Source of the DNA: Circinella umbellata
Taxonomy: Eukaryota > Mucoromycota > Mucoromycetes > Mucorales > Lichtheimiaceae
Reading direction: 5' to 3'
Length of the DNA stretch: 64,000 nucleotides
Assembly: GCA_025093555.1 (NCBI GenBank)
Contig: JAIWNF010000069.1
Span: forward strand, 62,001 to 126,000
A program made the translations under genes and the position numbers. The first letter of the stretch is position 1; every line of letters begins with the position of its first letter. This document shows positions 13,095 to 23,472 of the stretch, one piece after another. The notes beneath the pieces are model-generated. The model was not told where the DNA came from. It did not search any database and saw nothing but the letters and a program-made list of their open reading frames with translations.

Positions 13095-13921
13095 GAATAA
13101 AAACTATTTTATTTGGTAAAGAATATCGTCAAATGAGTTGAATGGGTGGAGGGAAAATGTGTAAAAAGGGAAAGTAATATCAAGGAATTAGTTTCCAAGG
13201 TCGTTGTTTGAGATGTCATAAATTGAAGAATAATAATAAAAAAGAAGGAGACGAGATTACGCAAATGCACTGTAAAATATACAAATAAAGAGAGCTCTAC
13301 TTTTAAATTTTGAAGTCTTCTGATTATAGATTATAGCAAAGTTTTTTGCTATGTGCGATATAGAAGACAGAAATTAGTATTTAATTGTGTATTAATGTTC
13401 TGGAAACAAGCTGGGATCTGTCCAAGCAGAATGGGGGAGCACTTATTTTCGGTTTACATGCACCAGGTAGAATAAGAACACATCCACTATTCATGTTTAT
13501 TCAATAAAATTTCACGGGCCAACTTTTCTTATAAGAGAATCATTTTCATTGCCAAATATTAAATAATAACAACGTATAAAATCATATAATTATGCAAAAT
13601 TATATATATATCATATTCCTACGATGCTACGTATTGGTATATTGATTCATTTCAACCGGGAGACTATCTATGATTAGTATATGTACATTCCGTTCTGAAG
13701 TATAAAATATCATTTTATTGTTAGTCTCTATCCATGTTTTTTTTGTTCATGATAATTTGTTTTTCAGGTGATGTATTATTTGGTTGAGGCATTATTAAAA
13801 GCTGCTTCCAAGCATAGGTGTACCATTAATCTAATCCATGGAATAACATACATATAATGTATGATACGTATTGCTTGTGTAGAAATAAGTGCAATATAAT
13901 TAATAATTACACATCCTTGTC
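10918..13921. other. AT-rich intergenic region with CA microsatellite
   Basis: No gene was recognised in these 3 kb. Short frames are out of keeping with coding use. The only distinct feature is the CA repeat annotated separately. Confidence 0.45.
13016..13092. repeat. (CA)n microsatellite
   Basis: About 38 uninterrupted CA dinucleotides. The minus-strand reading as Cys-Val repeats in a short frame is an artefact. Confidence 0.95.
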
Positions 13922-14045
13922 GGGGACCTTGGCTGTGGATCAATTCTTTCTTTATTCAAAATCGAAACATTATACTACTGAGAATTAATTATGAAATAAT
14001 AAAAGGAAAAATATTGTCTAAGTCTATAATCTCTATCTTCTTTTC
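13922..14045. repeat. Left inverted terminal repeat of DIRS element
   Basis: It begins GGGGACCTTGGCTGTGGATC and runs through a segment whose reverse complement is at 17905-18027. Identity is near perfect by eye over about 120 bases. Confidence 0.88.
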
Positions 14046-14094
14046 ATTCGAACATTTTACTACGCTCCTGGACATATCACCGCCGTAGCTTCTT

Positions 14095-14943
14095 ATGAAT
14101 CATGATGATGCCACCCCAGAATGGGCTAATGCCCTCCTCCAACGATTGCATGCAGTCGAACAGCAATTGGCTAATACAACCACTACTAATCAAGACCCTA
14201 ACGTTACAGTTCGCAATCCCGGAGCTGATTTTACTCCAACTGAACAAATGTTGGCTCAGTATCCATTCCTTCAAGAGAATTTCTTCAAACGACCATTGGA
14301 AGATCACCAACGAAGACAATTTCTTTTCGATTGTCCTAAGAATTCCGTTCGCACTTATGATCCACCCAAGATCAATAAAGTCACAATATCGAATTCAGCG
14401 AAGCATTACGATTCTGTTTTATATAATATACAATATCGATTATCAGGCCTCACAAGACCACTGGATTGGTTTTTATATCAAAACTTACATGGAAACTTCG
14501 ATGATGCTCACATTCGACAACAAAGTAGTGATTTTGCTCAAGCTATGCACGAACTATTATCTGATTTGGCTTCTTATATCACCACCTTACGAACTGATAA
14601 TCTTTACAAGGGTCTTCCCAATCACATCGAAGCTCCTGGTACCCAACAAGAAAAATTTTTGGTCGACACCCAAGACATGCTGGAACACATTAAACTCCAG
14701 CAATCAATACAAACTATCACTCAATGAAGACCCAAGAAAAACAAGGGACCTCGATCCCATAGTTTCCAAAAACAAGATCATGATAAGCAATATCATGAAC
14801 AATCTCAGCGTCGCTCCGCAGACAACACCAATCATCAGCAATCATCATCTTATAATATGGTCAATAACGTGGCTTCACGACCCCAGCAACAATCTCAGCA
14901 GCGGGATTTTCATCCTCGCCAATCTCACCCAAGAACGAATTAA
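14095..14943 (+). pseudogene. DIRS gag-like ORF1 with in-frame TGA
   Basis: ATG at 14095 opens a 210-codon frame that ends at TGA 14725-14727. The same frame continues for 71 codons to TAA at 14941-14943 with a basic, Gln/Ser-rich tail, as expected for a nucleic-acid-binding C-terminus. The simplest reading is one gag-like protein of about 280 residues cut by a nonsense change (CGA to TGA would explain it). The N-terminal part has a Leu-rich helix (WANALLQRLHAVEQQLA). No zinc knuckle is seen. The possible alternative is programmed readthrough. The product would package element RNA. Its downstream neighbour is the reverse transcriptase frame, which opens right at the TAA. Confidence 0.7.
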
Positions 14944-16796
14944 AAAAGGTCAGAGGACGTCTATCTTCCTTTTCTTCTACATGGTCTTCTTCTCTTGGTT
15001 TCCAAATTTCACCATGGCTCAGCACACTACTCAAGCGCGGTTACCGCCTTCCGCTCCTGTCTCCGCCACCACTTACAAACCACCACAATTTTCTGCACTC
15101 CTTCGAAGACTCCACTTCAATAATAGACCAAGAAATCAAGACTCTATTAGACAAGAATGCTATCGAACAAGTTTCTCTGCCATCTCCAGGCTTCCAGTCT
15201 CGCCTATTTTTACTCCCGAAAAAGGATGGAGGCCTTCGTCCGGTTCTCAACCTCCGTCCCCTGAATCAATTTCTACCAACGATTCATTTCAAGATGGAAT
15301 CTTGGCCCACCATAACCAATATGGTCCAACAAGGAGACTACCTAACATCAATCGACTTAAAAGATGCATTCCACCACATTCTGATTCACCCAGCACATCG
15401 TCATCTTTTGCAGTTTCAATGGCGCAAACAACTGTACCAATACAAAGTACTCCCCTTCGGTCTCAGTCTGTCACCAATAATATTTACCAAAACACTGAAA
15501 CCAATATTGAAATGGGCTCAGCAGCAGGGCATTCGTTTGAGAGCTTACATGGACGACTTACTGATTATGGCAAACTCAGCAACACAAGCACAACAACACA
15601 CTCAGCTGATCTCTCAAAAATTACAAGAACTGGGTTGGCTCCTCAACTTCAAAAAGTCCCAACTCATTCCAACACAAAAAATCGATCATTTAGGGATGTG
15701 TCTCAACACACAAACAATGACGATCTCAATTCCGGGCAAGAAAATTCGTACCCTTCGACGCACAGCCTATCAAATGCTTCATATGAAGACCATACCATGG
15801 ACGAGGCTAGCCCAATTCATCGGTTCGGCAGTCGCCACTCAACTAGGAAATCAACAAGCAAGGTTTCGCACTCGTCACTTATTAAAACAGCTCAATCGAA
15901 CTCGCCATCAACAAACTGCTATGATTACACCTCATATGCAACAAGAGCTGGTTTGGTGGACCACACAATTTCAAACTTGGAACGGCTCTCACATTTTACA
16001 ACACCAACCTCTGACACAAATATTTACGGATGCTTCGACAACCGGCTTTGGCATAGTCAAAGACCATACATACCTATCTGGGAAATGGACTGTCAAAGAA
16101 AAGAAATTTCACATAAATTATTTGGAACTTCTCATGGTATGGAAAGTTTTACAAACACCTCACTTGATCACCAGCTCACACATACAATTATGCATGGACA
16201 ACATCAGTGCAATGGCATACATTCGACATTTTGGAGGAACCAGGTCCAAGATACTCAACACTTTAGCTATGAAGATATGGACATATTGTTTCCAACACCG
16301 TATCACACTAACAACACTTTATGTACCTTCAGCGCACAACCCAGCAGACTCACCATCTCGTGCAATGATGACGCAAAACGAATGGCAATTACCTCACATG
16401 ACGTATCAACATTTAAACCAGCTTTGGGGTCCTCACCACATCGATCTTTTTGCTTCCGCAACCAACCGCCAAATCCAACAATTTGTGAGCTGGAATCATC
16501 ACCCTCAAGCTCTATGGACCAATGCATTCAGCAAAATTTGGACAGCACAAATGGGTCGTCTATATCTAGCCCCACCATGGAATTTGATTTTACGATGCCT
16601 TCAACGATTAATTCAACAGCCACTTCCAGCAACTCTGATCACCCCAAATTGGCGAACAGCACTATGGTACCCTTTAGCAATACAGCTCGCACTCGAACCA
16701 CCAATTGTCATCACCACACCAACAAAAGAGAACGATCTGTTGAACAAGAATGCAACATGGACCTTGCTCGCATGGAACCTCGGCAAAAAACACTAA
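14943..16796 (+). CDS. DIRS reverse transcriptase / RNase H
   Basis: The frame is open from about 14943; its first ATG (15294) is already inside the RT domain, so translation probably depends on frameshift or another mechanism from ORF1. RT signatures include LFLLPKKDGGLRPVLNLRPL (about 15201-15260), SIDLKDAFHHI, LPFGLSLSPIIFTK and the catalytic YMDD box at 15545-15556. RNase H follows with TDAS near 16026, a Glu in YLELL, an Asp in CMDNISA and HNPADSPSR. This order (RT then RNase H, then a separate tyrosine recombinase) is that of DIRS elements. It would copy element RNA into DNA in a cytoplasmic or nuclear particle. No internal stops are seen. Confidence 0.9.
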   Translation, partial: KKVRGRLSSFSSTWSSSLGFQISPWLSTLLKRGYRLPLLSPPPLTNHHNFLHSFEDSTSIIDQEIKTLLDKNAIEQVSLPSPGFQSRLFLLPKKDGGLRPVLNLRPLNQFLPTIHFKMESWPTITNMVQQGDYLTSIDLKDAFHHILIHPAHRHLLQFQWRKQLYQYKVLPFGLSLSPIIFTKTLKPILKWAQQQGIRLRAYMDDLLIMANSATQAQQHTQLISQKLQELGWLLNFKKSQLIPTQKIDHLGMCLNTQTMTISIPGKKIRTLRRTAYQMLHMKTIPWTRLAQFIGSAVATQLGNQQARFRTRHLLKQLNRTRHQQTAMITPHMQQELVWWTTQFQTWNGSHILQHQPLTQIFTDASTTGFGIVKDHTYLSGKWTVKEKKFHINYLELLMVWKVLQTPHLITSSHIQLCMDNISAMAYIRHFGGTRSKILNTLAMKIWTYCFQHRITLTTLYVPSAHNPADSPSRAMMTQNEWQLPHMTYQHLNQLWGPHHIDLFASATNRQIQQFVSWNHHPQALWTNAFSKIWTAQMGRLYLAPPWNLILRCLQRLIQQPLPATLITPNWRTALWYPLAIQLALEPPIVITTPTKENDLLNKNATWTLLAWNLGKKH

Positions 16797-17794
16797 AATC
16801 AGCCTCTGGTGCGGCTATAGCTATCACCAACAAGACAAATAAAATTAACCCATCAACAAAAATTCGACAAGCCGTATATGAACGCTGGTGTGAATTTACC
16901 GATTTAAATTTCATGGAACCCAATGTATTCCATTTAACCGGTTTTCTTGCATCACAGTATGAAACTAAGAAATGGAAAATAAGTACGGTGCTTGCTTATC
17001 AATCGTCAATACTGGCACTTTTTACTACCGCACAAAGCAACCAGATACGTAACCATCAGCATTTCCAAGACTTTCAAAAAGGTTTACGTCAAGGCAACAT
17101 ACTTCCACAAAAATCCTTTGAATATGATTTGCAACCAGCATTAACTTATATTCTCTCATTGGGCGATAACAACAAGATGACCGTCGAATTATTAACTGCC
17201 AAATTAGCATGGTTGTTAGCAATGGTTGGTTTCTTACGTCCTTCAGACATCGAACGTATTGACCTCACTCAATGTTCTATTTCATCTGACGATATTCTTT
17301 CACTCGTCATTGTTGCTCTGAAAGAAAAACGCAGTGGTATGCGCATTACCAAAACCGTAGTTATACATCCTCATTCTGATCAACTAGTTTGTCCCGTCAA
17401 CACTTACAAGGTTTATTGTTCTCGAGTTACTTCTTCCCTGGTGTCTGTCCCACATCCAGTTTTTCCAAACGTATTATTAGTACCACTATTACGATACGTG
17501 AATCATCATGATCAAAGCTTATCAAGTCAGCGCATTGGCAAATATATTAATCAAGTCATGAAGTTTGTTGGCCGTCCACCAGGAGCTCCTCTCCCAAAGG
17601 CAAGAGCTTTGGGTGCTACCCTGGCAGCACAAGCAGGCGTATCCATCGAAAATCTCGTAGTACAAGGCAACTGGTCGTCAAAGAAAATGTTTGAACAATT
17701 TTACCGTATTTCTGTCCAAACAAAAGAAAATTTCACTACAAGTACTCTGGATTCACAGCCAAGGTCCCTGACAAGGATGTGTAATGTACAGTAA
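16757..17794 (+). CDS. DIRS tyrosine recombinase
   Basis: This frame encodes the integrase of the element. The start is uncertain; ATG 16757 is used because the conserved region (TKIRQAVYERWCEF onwards) begins just after it. The core includes LAMVGFLRPSDIERI, with the first catalytic Arg, a Lys-bearing strand segment (IVALKEKRSG), the second Arg region KARALGATLAAQ, and GNWSSKKMFEQFYR with the candidate nucleophilic Tyr. The His of the usual HxxR box is not obvious and may be replaced. The same frame stays open upstream to 14102, but that part shows no family resemblance. It overlaps the 3' end of the RT frame by about 40 bases. Confidence 0.82.
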   Translation: MDLARMEPRQKTLKSASGAAIAITNKTNKINPSTKIRQAVYERWCEFTDLNFMEPNVFHLTGFLASQYETKKWKISTVLAYQSSILALFTTAQSNQIRNHQHFQDFQKGLRQGNILPQKSFEYDLQPALTYILSLGDNNKMTVELLTAKLAWLLAMVGFLRPSDIERIDLTQCSISSDDILSLVIVALKEKRSGMRITKTVVIHPHSDQLVCPVNTYKVYCSRVTSSLVSVPHPVFPNVLLVPLLRYVNHHDQSLSSQRIGKYINQVMKFVGRPPGAPLPKARALGATLAAQAGVSIENLVVQGNWSSKKMFEQFYRISVQTKENFTTSTLDSQPRSLTRMCNVQ

Positions 17795-17846
17795 CGACGA
17801 CGAAGGAAGTCGTCTACAACATTACATGACATAGGGGACCTTGGCT
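17782..17846. repeat. DIRS internal complementary region
   Basis: Its reverse complement is found at about 18005-18080 across the right terminus. In DIRS-1 this kind of segment is held to template completion of the element ends through a circular intermediate. Confidence 0.85.
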
Positions 17847-17904
17847 GTCCCCACCCCCCCTCCGCTTTAATTTATTTTATTTATTTTACCTATTTAATCC
17901 TCAT

Positions 17905-18081
17905 TCAAGAAGATAGAGATTATAGACTTAGACAATATTTTTCCTTTTATTATTTCATAATTAATTCTCAGTAGTATAATGTTTCGATTTTGAATAAAGA
18001 AAGAATTGATCCACAGCCAAGGTCCCCTATGTCGTGTAATGTTGTAGACGACTTCCTTCGTCGTCGTTACTGTACATTATT
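17905..18081. repeat. Right inverted terminal repeat and extension of DIRS element
   Basis: 17905-18027 mirrors the left terminus; 18028-18081 extends beyond it and mirrors the internal complementary region. The right outer boundary is set at the end of that match. Confidence 0.85.
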
Positions 18082-18588
18082 CTTTCCTATTATATTCACA
18101 CAACAAATGATTCGTTACTATTTTATAGGTACGTATTCTATAATTCGTCACTTCTTTTTACATTGACAGTAAAAATTATGGGATAAGAAAAAAAAGCAGA
18201 GATTAATAGGTGCATTATGAACTAAATAATAAATGATACAAATAGTTAACTAATAAATGATGCAGGATAAACATTAGATTATTGAATAAGTTCTATTCTT
18301 TGATAATTTTATATGTATCAGACGAGAAGAATTGTTTGATTCACCCAATATCATGTTTTGGATGGAGAGGGGAGAGAATTAAGCAAGGGGAAAATAAATA
18401 TAAATTAATCGTAAAAGTAAAAAACAAAAAGTTGACTAGAAACAGAAAACACAAGCGGATGTGCTACGTAACATATATTTTCAATCTCAGAACTTTTAAC
18501 TTACTAGCCTGAACGTACACTACAAAAAACTTTCTGATTTTTCTTAAACAATAAAATCAGGATTTTCGTAAAGTACTAGTAATGCTCA

Positions 18589-18715
18589 CCAGATGGCCTT
18601 GGTGGTAACGTCCCAACAAGATGTTCCTCTCATGGGTGTGTATTGCGAGTATTGCGATTGCGTTTACCAGATGGCTTTGGTGGTAACGTCCCAACAAGAT
18701 GTTCCTCTCATGGGT
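18589..18715. repeat. Two direct copies of a 49-bp motif
   Basis: 18589-18637 and 18667-18715 differ at one base (CCAGATGG then C or T). The start-to-start distance is 78 bp. Function unknown. Confidence 0.9.
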
Positions 18716-19747
18716 AGCGCCTCGTGTTTCTTTTTTTTTTTTTACCTTTGAAATAATACCAATTGTTTTTTATGATCTCATTGATTGAGTTATTGTTTTT
18801 TGATCAAGGGAAGTATGCGAAACTTTCATATTACATTACACAAGGTTTGTTTTTAATTAATTTACACTTCATAGAAAAAAAAGCATTTGCTTACAAGGAA
18901 CCATGAGTAATGGATTGAATTGTATATGGGGAAGTTGCACCGATTGCACCACAAGTTGTACAGGAAAAATTTGATGAGAGTGCTGGTCGAGAAGGAGATG
19001 ATTCAGTGAATAGTGGCAGTGGCAGTAGTAACGGAAAAACAAATGAATGAGTTTTCCTTAATAAAACCAGTATCGTAGCACCCAGAGGCTAACTTTTTTA
19101 AGTATATACTTTTTTTATATATACCCTAACAAAAAGTTTACTGTTCAAACACCTTTAAATTTCTGTGTTGAACCATTTTCACTATTATCCATTTTCTATG
19201 ATTGTCTATTGATCGTTTTATTACTGTTATACCTTATCAATTTTTTTATTATCATTATTTATCTCATTACATTTTTGCTCATGGACGTGATCAAAATAAA
19301 AAAAATCATGTACTGTCACCACAATTTCTTTGGAGTCTGACAATGAGGCTAGCGATCCTGAAGCCAATGAAGATGGGATCAGTTGTTGATGAGCAGGGTA
19401 AAGGAATATTCAAAAACAACGTTGCCTGAATTGGAACGAATGAAGAAACCTCAAGCTGATCAATACCTGGTGTGGTATTTCTCATCGATCCAGCAAAAGG
19501 TGTCAAGCACAGAAAGCAAAATGGGAACATATTCTTACGGTCTTTTTGCATCTACTGACACACCCCTGGCAGCAGGGATTGGAGGAGTCTTGAAAACTCA
19601 TTGGTCGACGGTATAGATAATCAAGAACTCAAATCAAAAGTTTGAAAAGTTGGTAAATTTCTGTATTTGAACCGTGGCATGATTTATGAATTTTATTATT
19701 AACAACTATAACTTATTTCGCCAGTGTCGTGATAATATGTATATAGA
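18716..19747. other. Region without clear gene
   Basis: Possible decayed coding pieces occur, for example a Ser/Gly/Asn-rich stretch at 18960-19050 and a frame-broken stretch at 19330-19620. None can be assigned. They may be the lost 5' half of the pseudogene that follows. Confidence 0.3.
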
Positions 19748-20740
19748 ACTCGGCTTTGGATGCCTATAATTTTGGACGACTCATTGATCACCATCCTATT
19801 GAACAACCTTTGCTTGCGTAGCTGTCACAAACGTTGATGCAGACTGCCACGTTTTTTATTCCTGGACCTCGTACACCTATTCAAAATATGCTGGAAAGTA
19901 ACAGGTTCTATTATCTGTGGAGCTTCTTGAATACGATTTATCATAACTCGACCATTGAAGCATTGTGGTAGGTGTAAACGACTTAATTTGGATGAGGCTG
20001 GTCAAAAACAAAATAATTCGAACTGACACGGCTTTTAATTTAAAGCAAAAGAAAAAATCAGTCTATCTCACGCTAATTCTTTGAATGCTATAGACGTAAA
20101 CTATCTACAACGGAAGAAATCGAAAGCGAGAAAATCGGTAGGCGACTTGATACCATTTACATTGGCAGTGGTGTATTAGAAGCAGGTCCGACTCGGGAAA
20201 TAATATTAAAGAATTTGAAGATTCCATGAGGAAGCTCTCACTTGTGTTTAAAGGTATGTTAAATGAAATTGTCATTCGTCGTCCGTCGCTCTTACATAAA
20301 GCTCGTGTCGTTGATTATAACATCAATGATATGCATGTAGTATTAATAATTACACAAGATGAATGAGAATATGCATGCTAAAAACAAATTGAATAAAATA
20401 GGTAATAGTCAGCGTTTCATTGATGCTGATGTCCCTGGTGGTCACAGGGCTCGAATCATGCGAACAGATGAATGAGAGTATCCATCGGATAATGATGACT
20501 ATATTTCGAAAACCATCTCACTTTTGGAAATAGCTTCGTATGGAAAAATTATCATCGACGAGACATATTCTTTATACTGTAAAACACGAGTTCGTCCATC
20601 ATTCACTGATTATTCAAGTATTCTTACCCCATCCTTTATTCAGGATAATGATGATCAAACACAATCTTCAAATTCTTCTGGTCCTGGAAACAAGTGTCGC
20701 AAGAAAACCAAGTTTCTTCAATACCTGCTTTTCTTACATA
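19748..20740 (+). pseudogene. Decayed paralogue of the 23.5-25.4 kb gene
   Basis: Segments match the intact gene in order. 19748-19970 reads as the SALDAYNFGR to TIEAL exon but has an in-frame TAG in the LLA-LSQTL motif. 20120-20340 matches the IGRR-DTIYIGSG exon with frameshifts. 20405-20720 matches the last exon (FIDAD, EYPSDNDDY, LLEIASYGKIIIDETYSLYCKTRV) with a TGA just before EYPSDNDDY. The downstream T- and C-rich flank also resembles that of the intact gene, so duplication included the 3' flank. It is a dead copy, about 4 kb upstream in the same orientation. Confidence 0.85.
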
Positions 20741-22480
20741 TCCCTTTTCTTTACATCATTATTCTCTGCATTACTTTTATTATTTACATCAGTATAATTA
20801 TTTTTTTTCGTCATAATTCACATTTTATTATTATTAAACTTGTATCGTTTTTATTATCATGGCTTTTTCGTCATGATTGTTATTCTACTATTGTTATACT
20901 TTTATGATGTATTAATGTCAAAGGTTTTCATTACATTTTTTGTGTAGCAACTGATTTGCTATGGAAACCATATAAAGCCGTTATGTAGAAATAATAAGAC
21001 GTGTGTTAGATCTTCTGTTTGATCGAACTTTGTAATCGTCACAGATCTCAAATACCATTGGGTTGCTTTTGAAACACAAATTACAATGGTTGTTATGTAC
21101 TTGAAGAAATGGAAATATTTGATAAAAGACAGTGTAATTAATCCAGTTTTAAGAACGCTTCAAAGCTTTTGTTCTATGCACTACATATTTTGATCACAGA
21201 CCGCGTGTTTATTGTATCACCAAGAAGTATGTCATTTTATCTAAATTATAAAGTGATCAAAAAATACTAGTAATCCACAATCGTTATTTGTCCCTATCAC
21301 TACCATCACAAGCACAACTATATACAAGCAGAATCGCAGAGAAAAAAAAAGCCTTGAAGCGTCAAGTCTCCATGAACATGGATAGATCAGTTAGGTACTA
21401 CAATGAAAATAATATAAAATTGAGATTAGACCAAGCTTCCTTTAAAAGTGCAAGAGAAAGAAAGACTGCTTCCCACTCCCGGCTGGGATGACTTGACGCC
21501 ATGGGAAACCAGAATGTTCTCCGTGTTAGGGCAGGGTTCAACTGAATCTTTCTCCCCATGATAACATGCTACGGCTCCCACTCCCGGTTGGGATGACTTG
21601 ACGCCATGGGCAACCAGAATGTTCTTCGTATTAAGGCAGGGTTCATATGTAGACACGTCATCACGTTTTTAATGAACTCGATAAATACCAAAACCCAAAA
21701 TGATAAAGAAATACTTAGCTTAAAATTCGTTCGTTTATGAAAAAGATGGCTATTAAGACGGAAGAAACAAAGTAAATTTTTAGTAATCAACATTTTGTAG
21801 ACACCTTTTAAGCCCGTTTATTTTGCCAAAGAATAACTCAAGCTATTCAAATGGTGAAGATAATACTGTCTCTACTCTAAATATTCAGCCAATAAAAATT
21901 GAGGTTTATACGCGAACAATTAAAGTCTTGTCCATTTTTACTTTTGCGGGATCTGAATTTCAATTTCGCTGAACGTAATTTTCGAATTTGCATATTATGA
22001 ATTTAACACTTTCGCCCACAGAATAATTTCACGTATTTCACAGGATTTACAGGATTTAACAGTATTTAAATGATTTTTTTTACGGTGATTGCTATGACCA
22101 CCTTTCATAGCCCATCCAATATCAAGATTAAATTTACAATAAAGATCATGTTCTTCATCAAGTACAACATCATTCATGTTTCAATAATATCGCCATTAGG
22201 GAATTGTGTTTTGAAATAAGTTACAATTTTTGTTGTCATTTTTTAGAAATTAATAAACGTGTAGTTGGGAGACAGGATAGTAAGGCACGACCGAAGACAG
22301 CGGAATAAAAAAAAACACAGTCATGGTGGGATGGCACGACGGCAGGATGGCACGATTTTTAGTACCTGCCATGAGATGCCTTACTTAAATATATATCAAG
22401 CAAGTCTTTGGTTCTCCAACAAAAAATCAGGAAATCTCAGGTGTGCAAAAACCAGGTTGACTGTATTTAATTTATCAACG
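20741..22480. other. Region with a 105-bp tandem duplication, no supported gene
   Basis: It contains the direct repeat annotated at 21474-21650. A minus-strand segment near 22000-22240 looks like a frameshifted coding relic, but I cannot name it. Confidence 0.35.
21474..21650. repeat. Two direct copies of a 70-bp motif, period 105 bp
   Basis: Copies begin at 21474 and 21579 with CACTCCCGG and share most of about 70 bases, including GGATGACTTGACGCCATGGG. The period is a multiple of three, so a minus-strand frame reads through both copies. Coding status is unproven. Confidence 0.85.
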
Positions 22481-22579
22481 ATTTCCATTCAACATGTGCT
22501 AAACCATCTGGATATATTTTAACATTCAATGTTCCATATTGATATTTAAAACCAGTAGAAAACCAGTAGTTAGTTGACA
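22460..22579 (-). pseudogene. Broken first exon of an ECH1 copy
   Basis: Read on minus from an ATG near 22579, it gives a segment with KYQYGTLNVKIYPDGLAHVE, nearly the N-terminus of ECH1 copy C (TYQYETLNVKIYPDGVAHVE). After this, the frame shifts, but the DNA still resembles the copy C exon end (GATAAATTAAATA). No other ECH1 exons follow nearby. It is a fifth, dead ECH1 locus. Confidence 0.85.
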
Positions 22580-23472
22580 TAATTGAAAAGTAAAATGAAA
22601 ATAACAAGGGTATTAATTTAACATTCTCCACATCAGCCGGAAACCTCGGCCCGTTTTCAGTATGGGGAAATGATTCTTTGAAAATTAAATGTAATAAACT
22701 AAGTGAAAATAAAATCTGAATAAATGTATGTGATGGGGACGTTGTCGTTTAACCCGAAAATTTTTCTTAATCATGGTGGGTCTTCTTCATCTTTTCCTTG
22801 TCTCAAACAAATATGTTCACATCCTGCGCTGTGTTCACTGGAAACATCAACTAAAACAAATTACAGTTTGAAATATACTTTCTCTTGTCATCCGGATTTG
22901 TTGTTTCTTTTTTATTATTTACCACTAATTTTTTTTTCTTCTTTCTTTCCTTCTTTCTCTACCTCTCTCCCACTGGTGATTAAATAACCTATATAACTCC
23001 ATGTATCTCAACGCATATTGTCCTCCAGCATTCGTTGTAAGATATTTCCATGCATCAATTAAAGGTTTTTCCTACTCCTCTGTTTTGTGCAACGCCATGG
23101 CACCTTCTGTTTTTTTCCTATCACATTTACAAATAAAGTATACTTTCTTCAGTGTTGTTTTCATTTCATCCTGAATTCCATTTAGAGTGAGTTTGTTGAT
23201 TGTTTTCATCTACATATTATTGTCTTGGCAGTAACTAAATAAAGAAATAACTTGTTTGGTTTGTGTAGGTATTGTCCCTGTTGGTGGAGATCGAGAAGAA
23301 AGAAAAGCTAATAAAGTGTCCATTAGAGCTTGCATTAGCAATAGACAAGACTCTTCTTACTGCATGGGGTAAACTGTGAGTAAATTAAAACGGCTCACCT
23401 GATTTTATTATTCCGCCAAGTGCCTAACTGGAAACACCATTCCCTGCTGCGACGATACTACTAAAGTCTACA
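22580..23472. other. Upstream region of the next gene; dispersed repeat
   Basis: About 22790-22866 resembles 39335-39395 (shared ACAAATATGT and TTCACTGGA), so it may be a dispersed repeat. The rest is T- and C-rich. No gene supported. Confidence 0.3.

Larger units (their letters stand above)
13922..18081 (+). mobile_element. DIRS-type tyrosine-recombinase retrotransposon
   Basis: DIRS elements are retroelements that encode a tyrosine recombinase instead of a DDE integrase. They are thought to integrate through a circular intermediate without target duplication. Here a left terminal repeat (about 13922-14045) is the inverse of the right one (about 17905-18027). The right end carries an extra stretch (18028-18081) complementary to an internal segment (17782-17846), the typical internal complementary region. 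Between them lie gag-like, reverse transcriptase/RNase H and recombinase frames in three different frames. The coding region is richer in C and A than its AT-rich surroundings, a sign of separate origin. The reverse transcriptase and recombinase frames look open, while the gag frame has an in-frame TGA. Confidence 0.9.
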
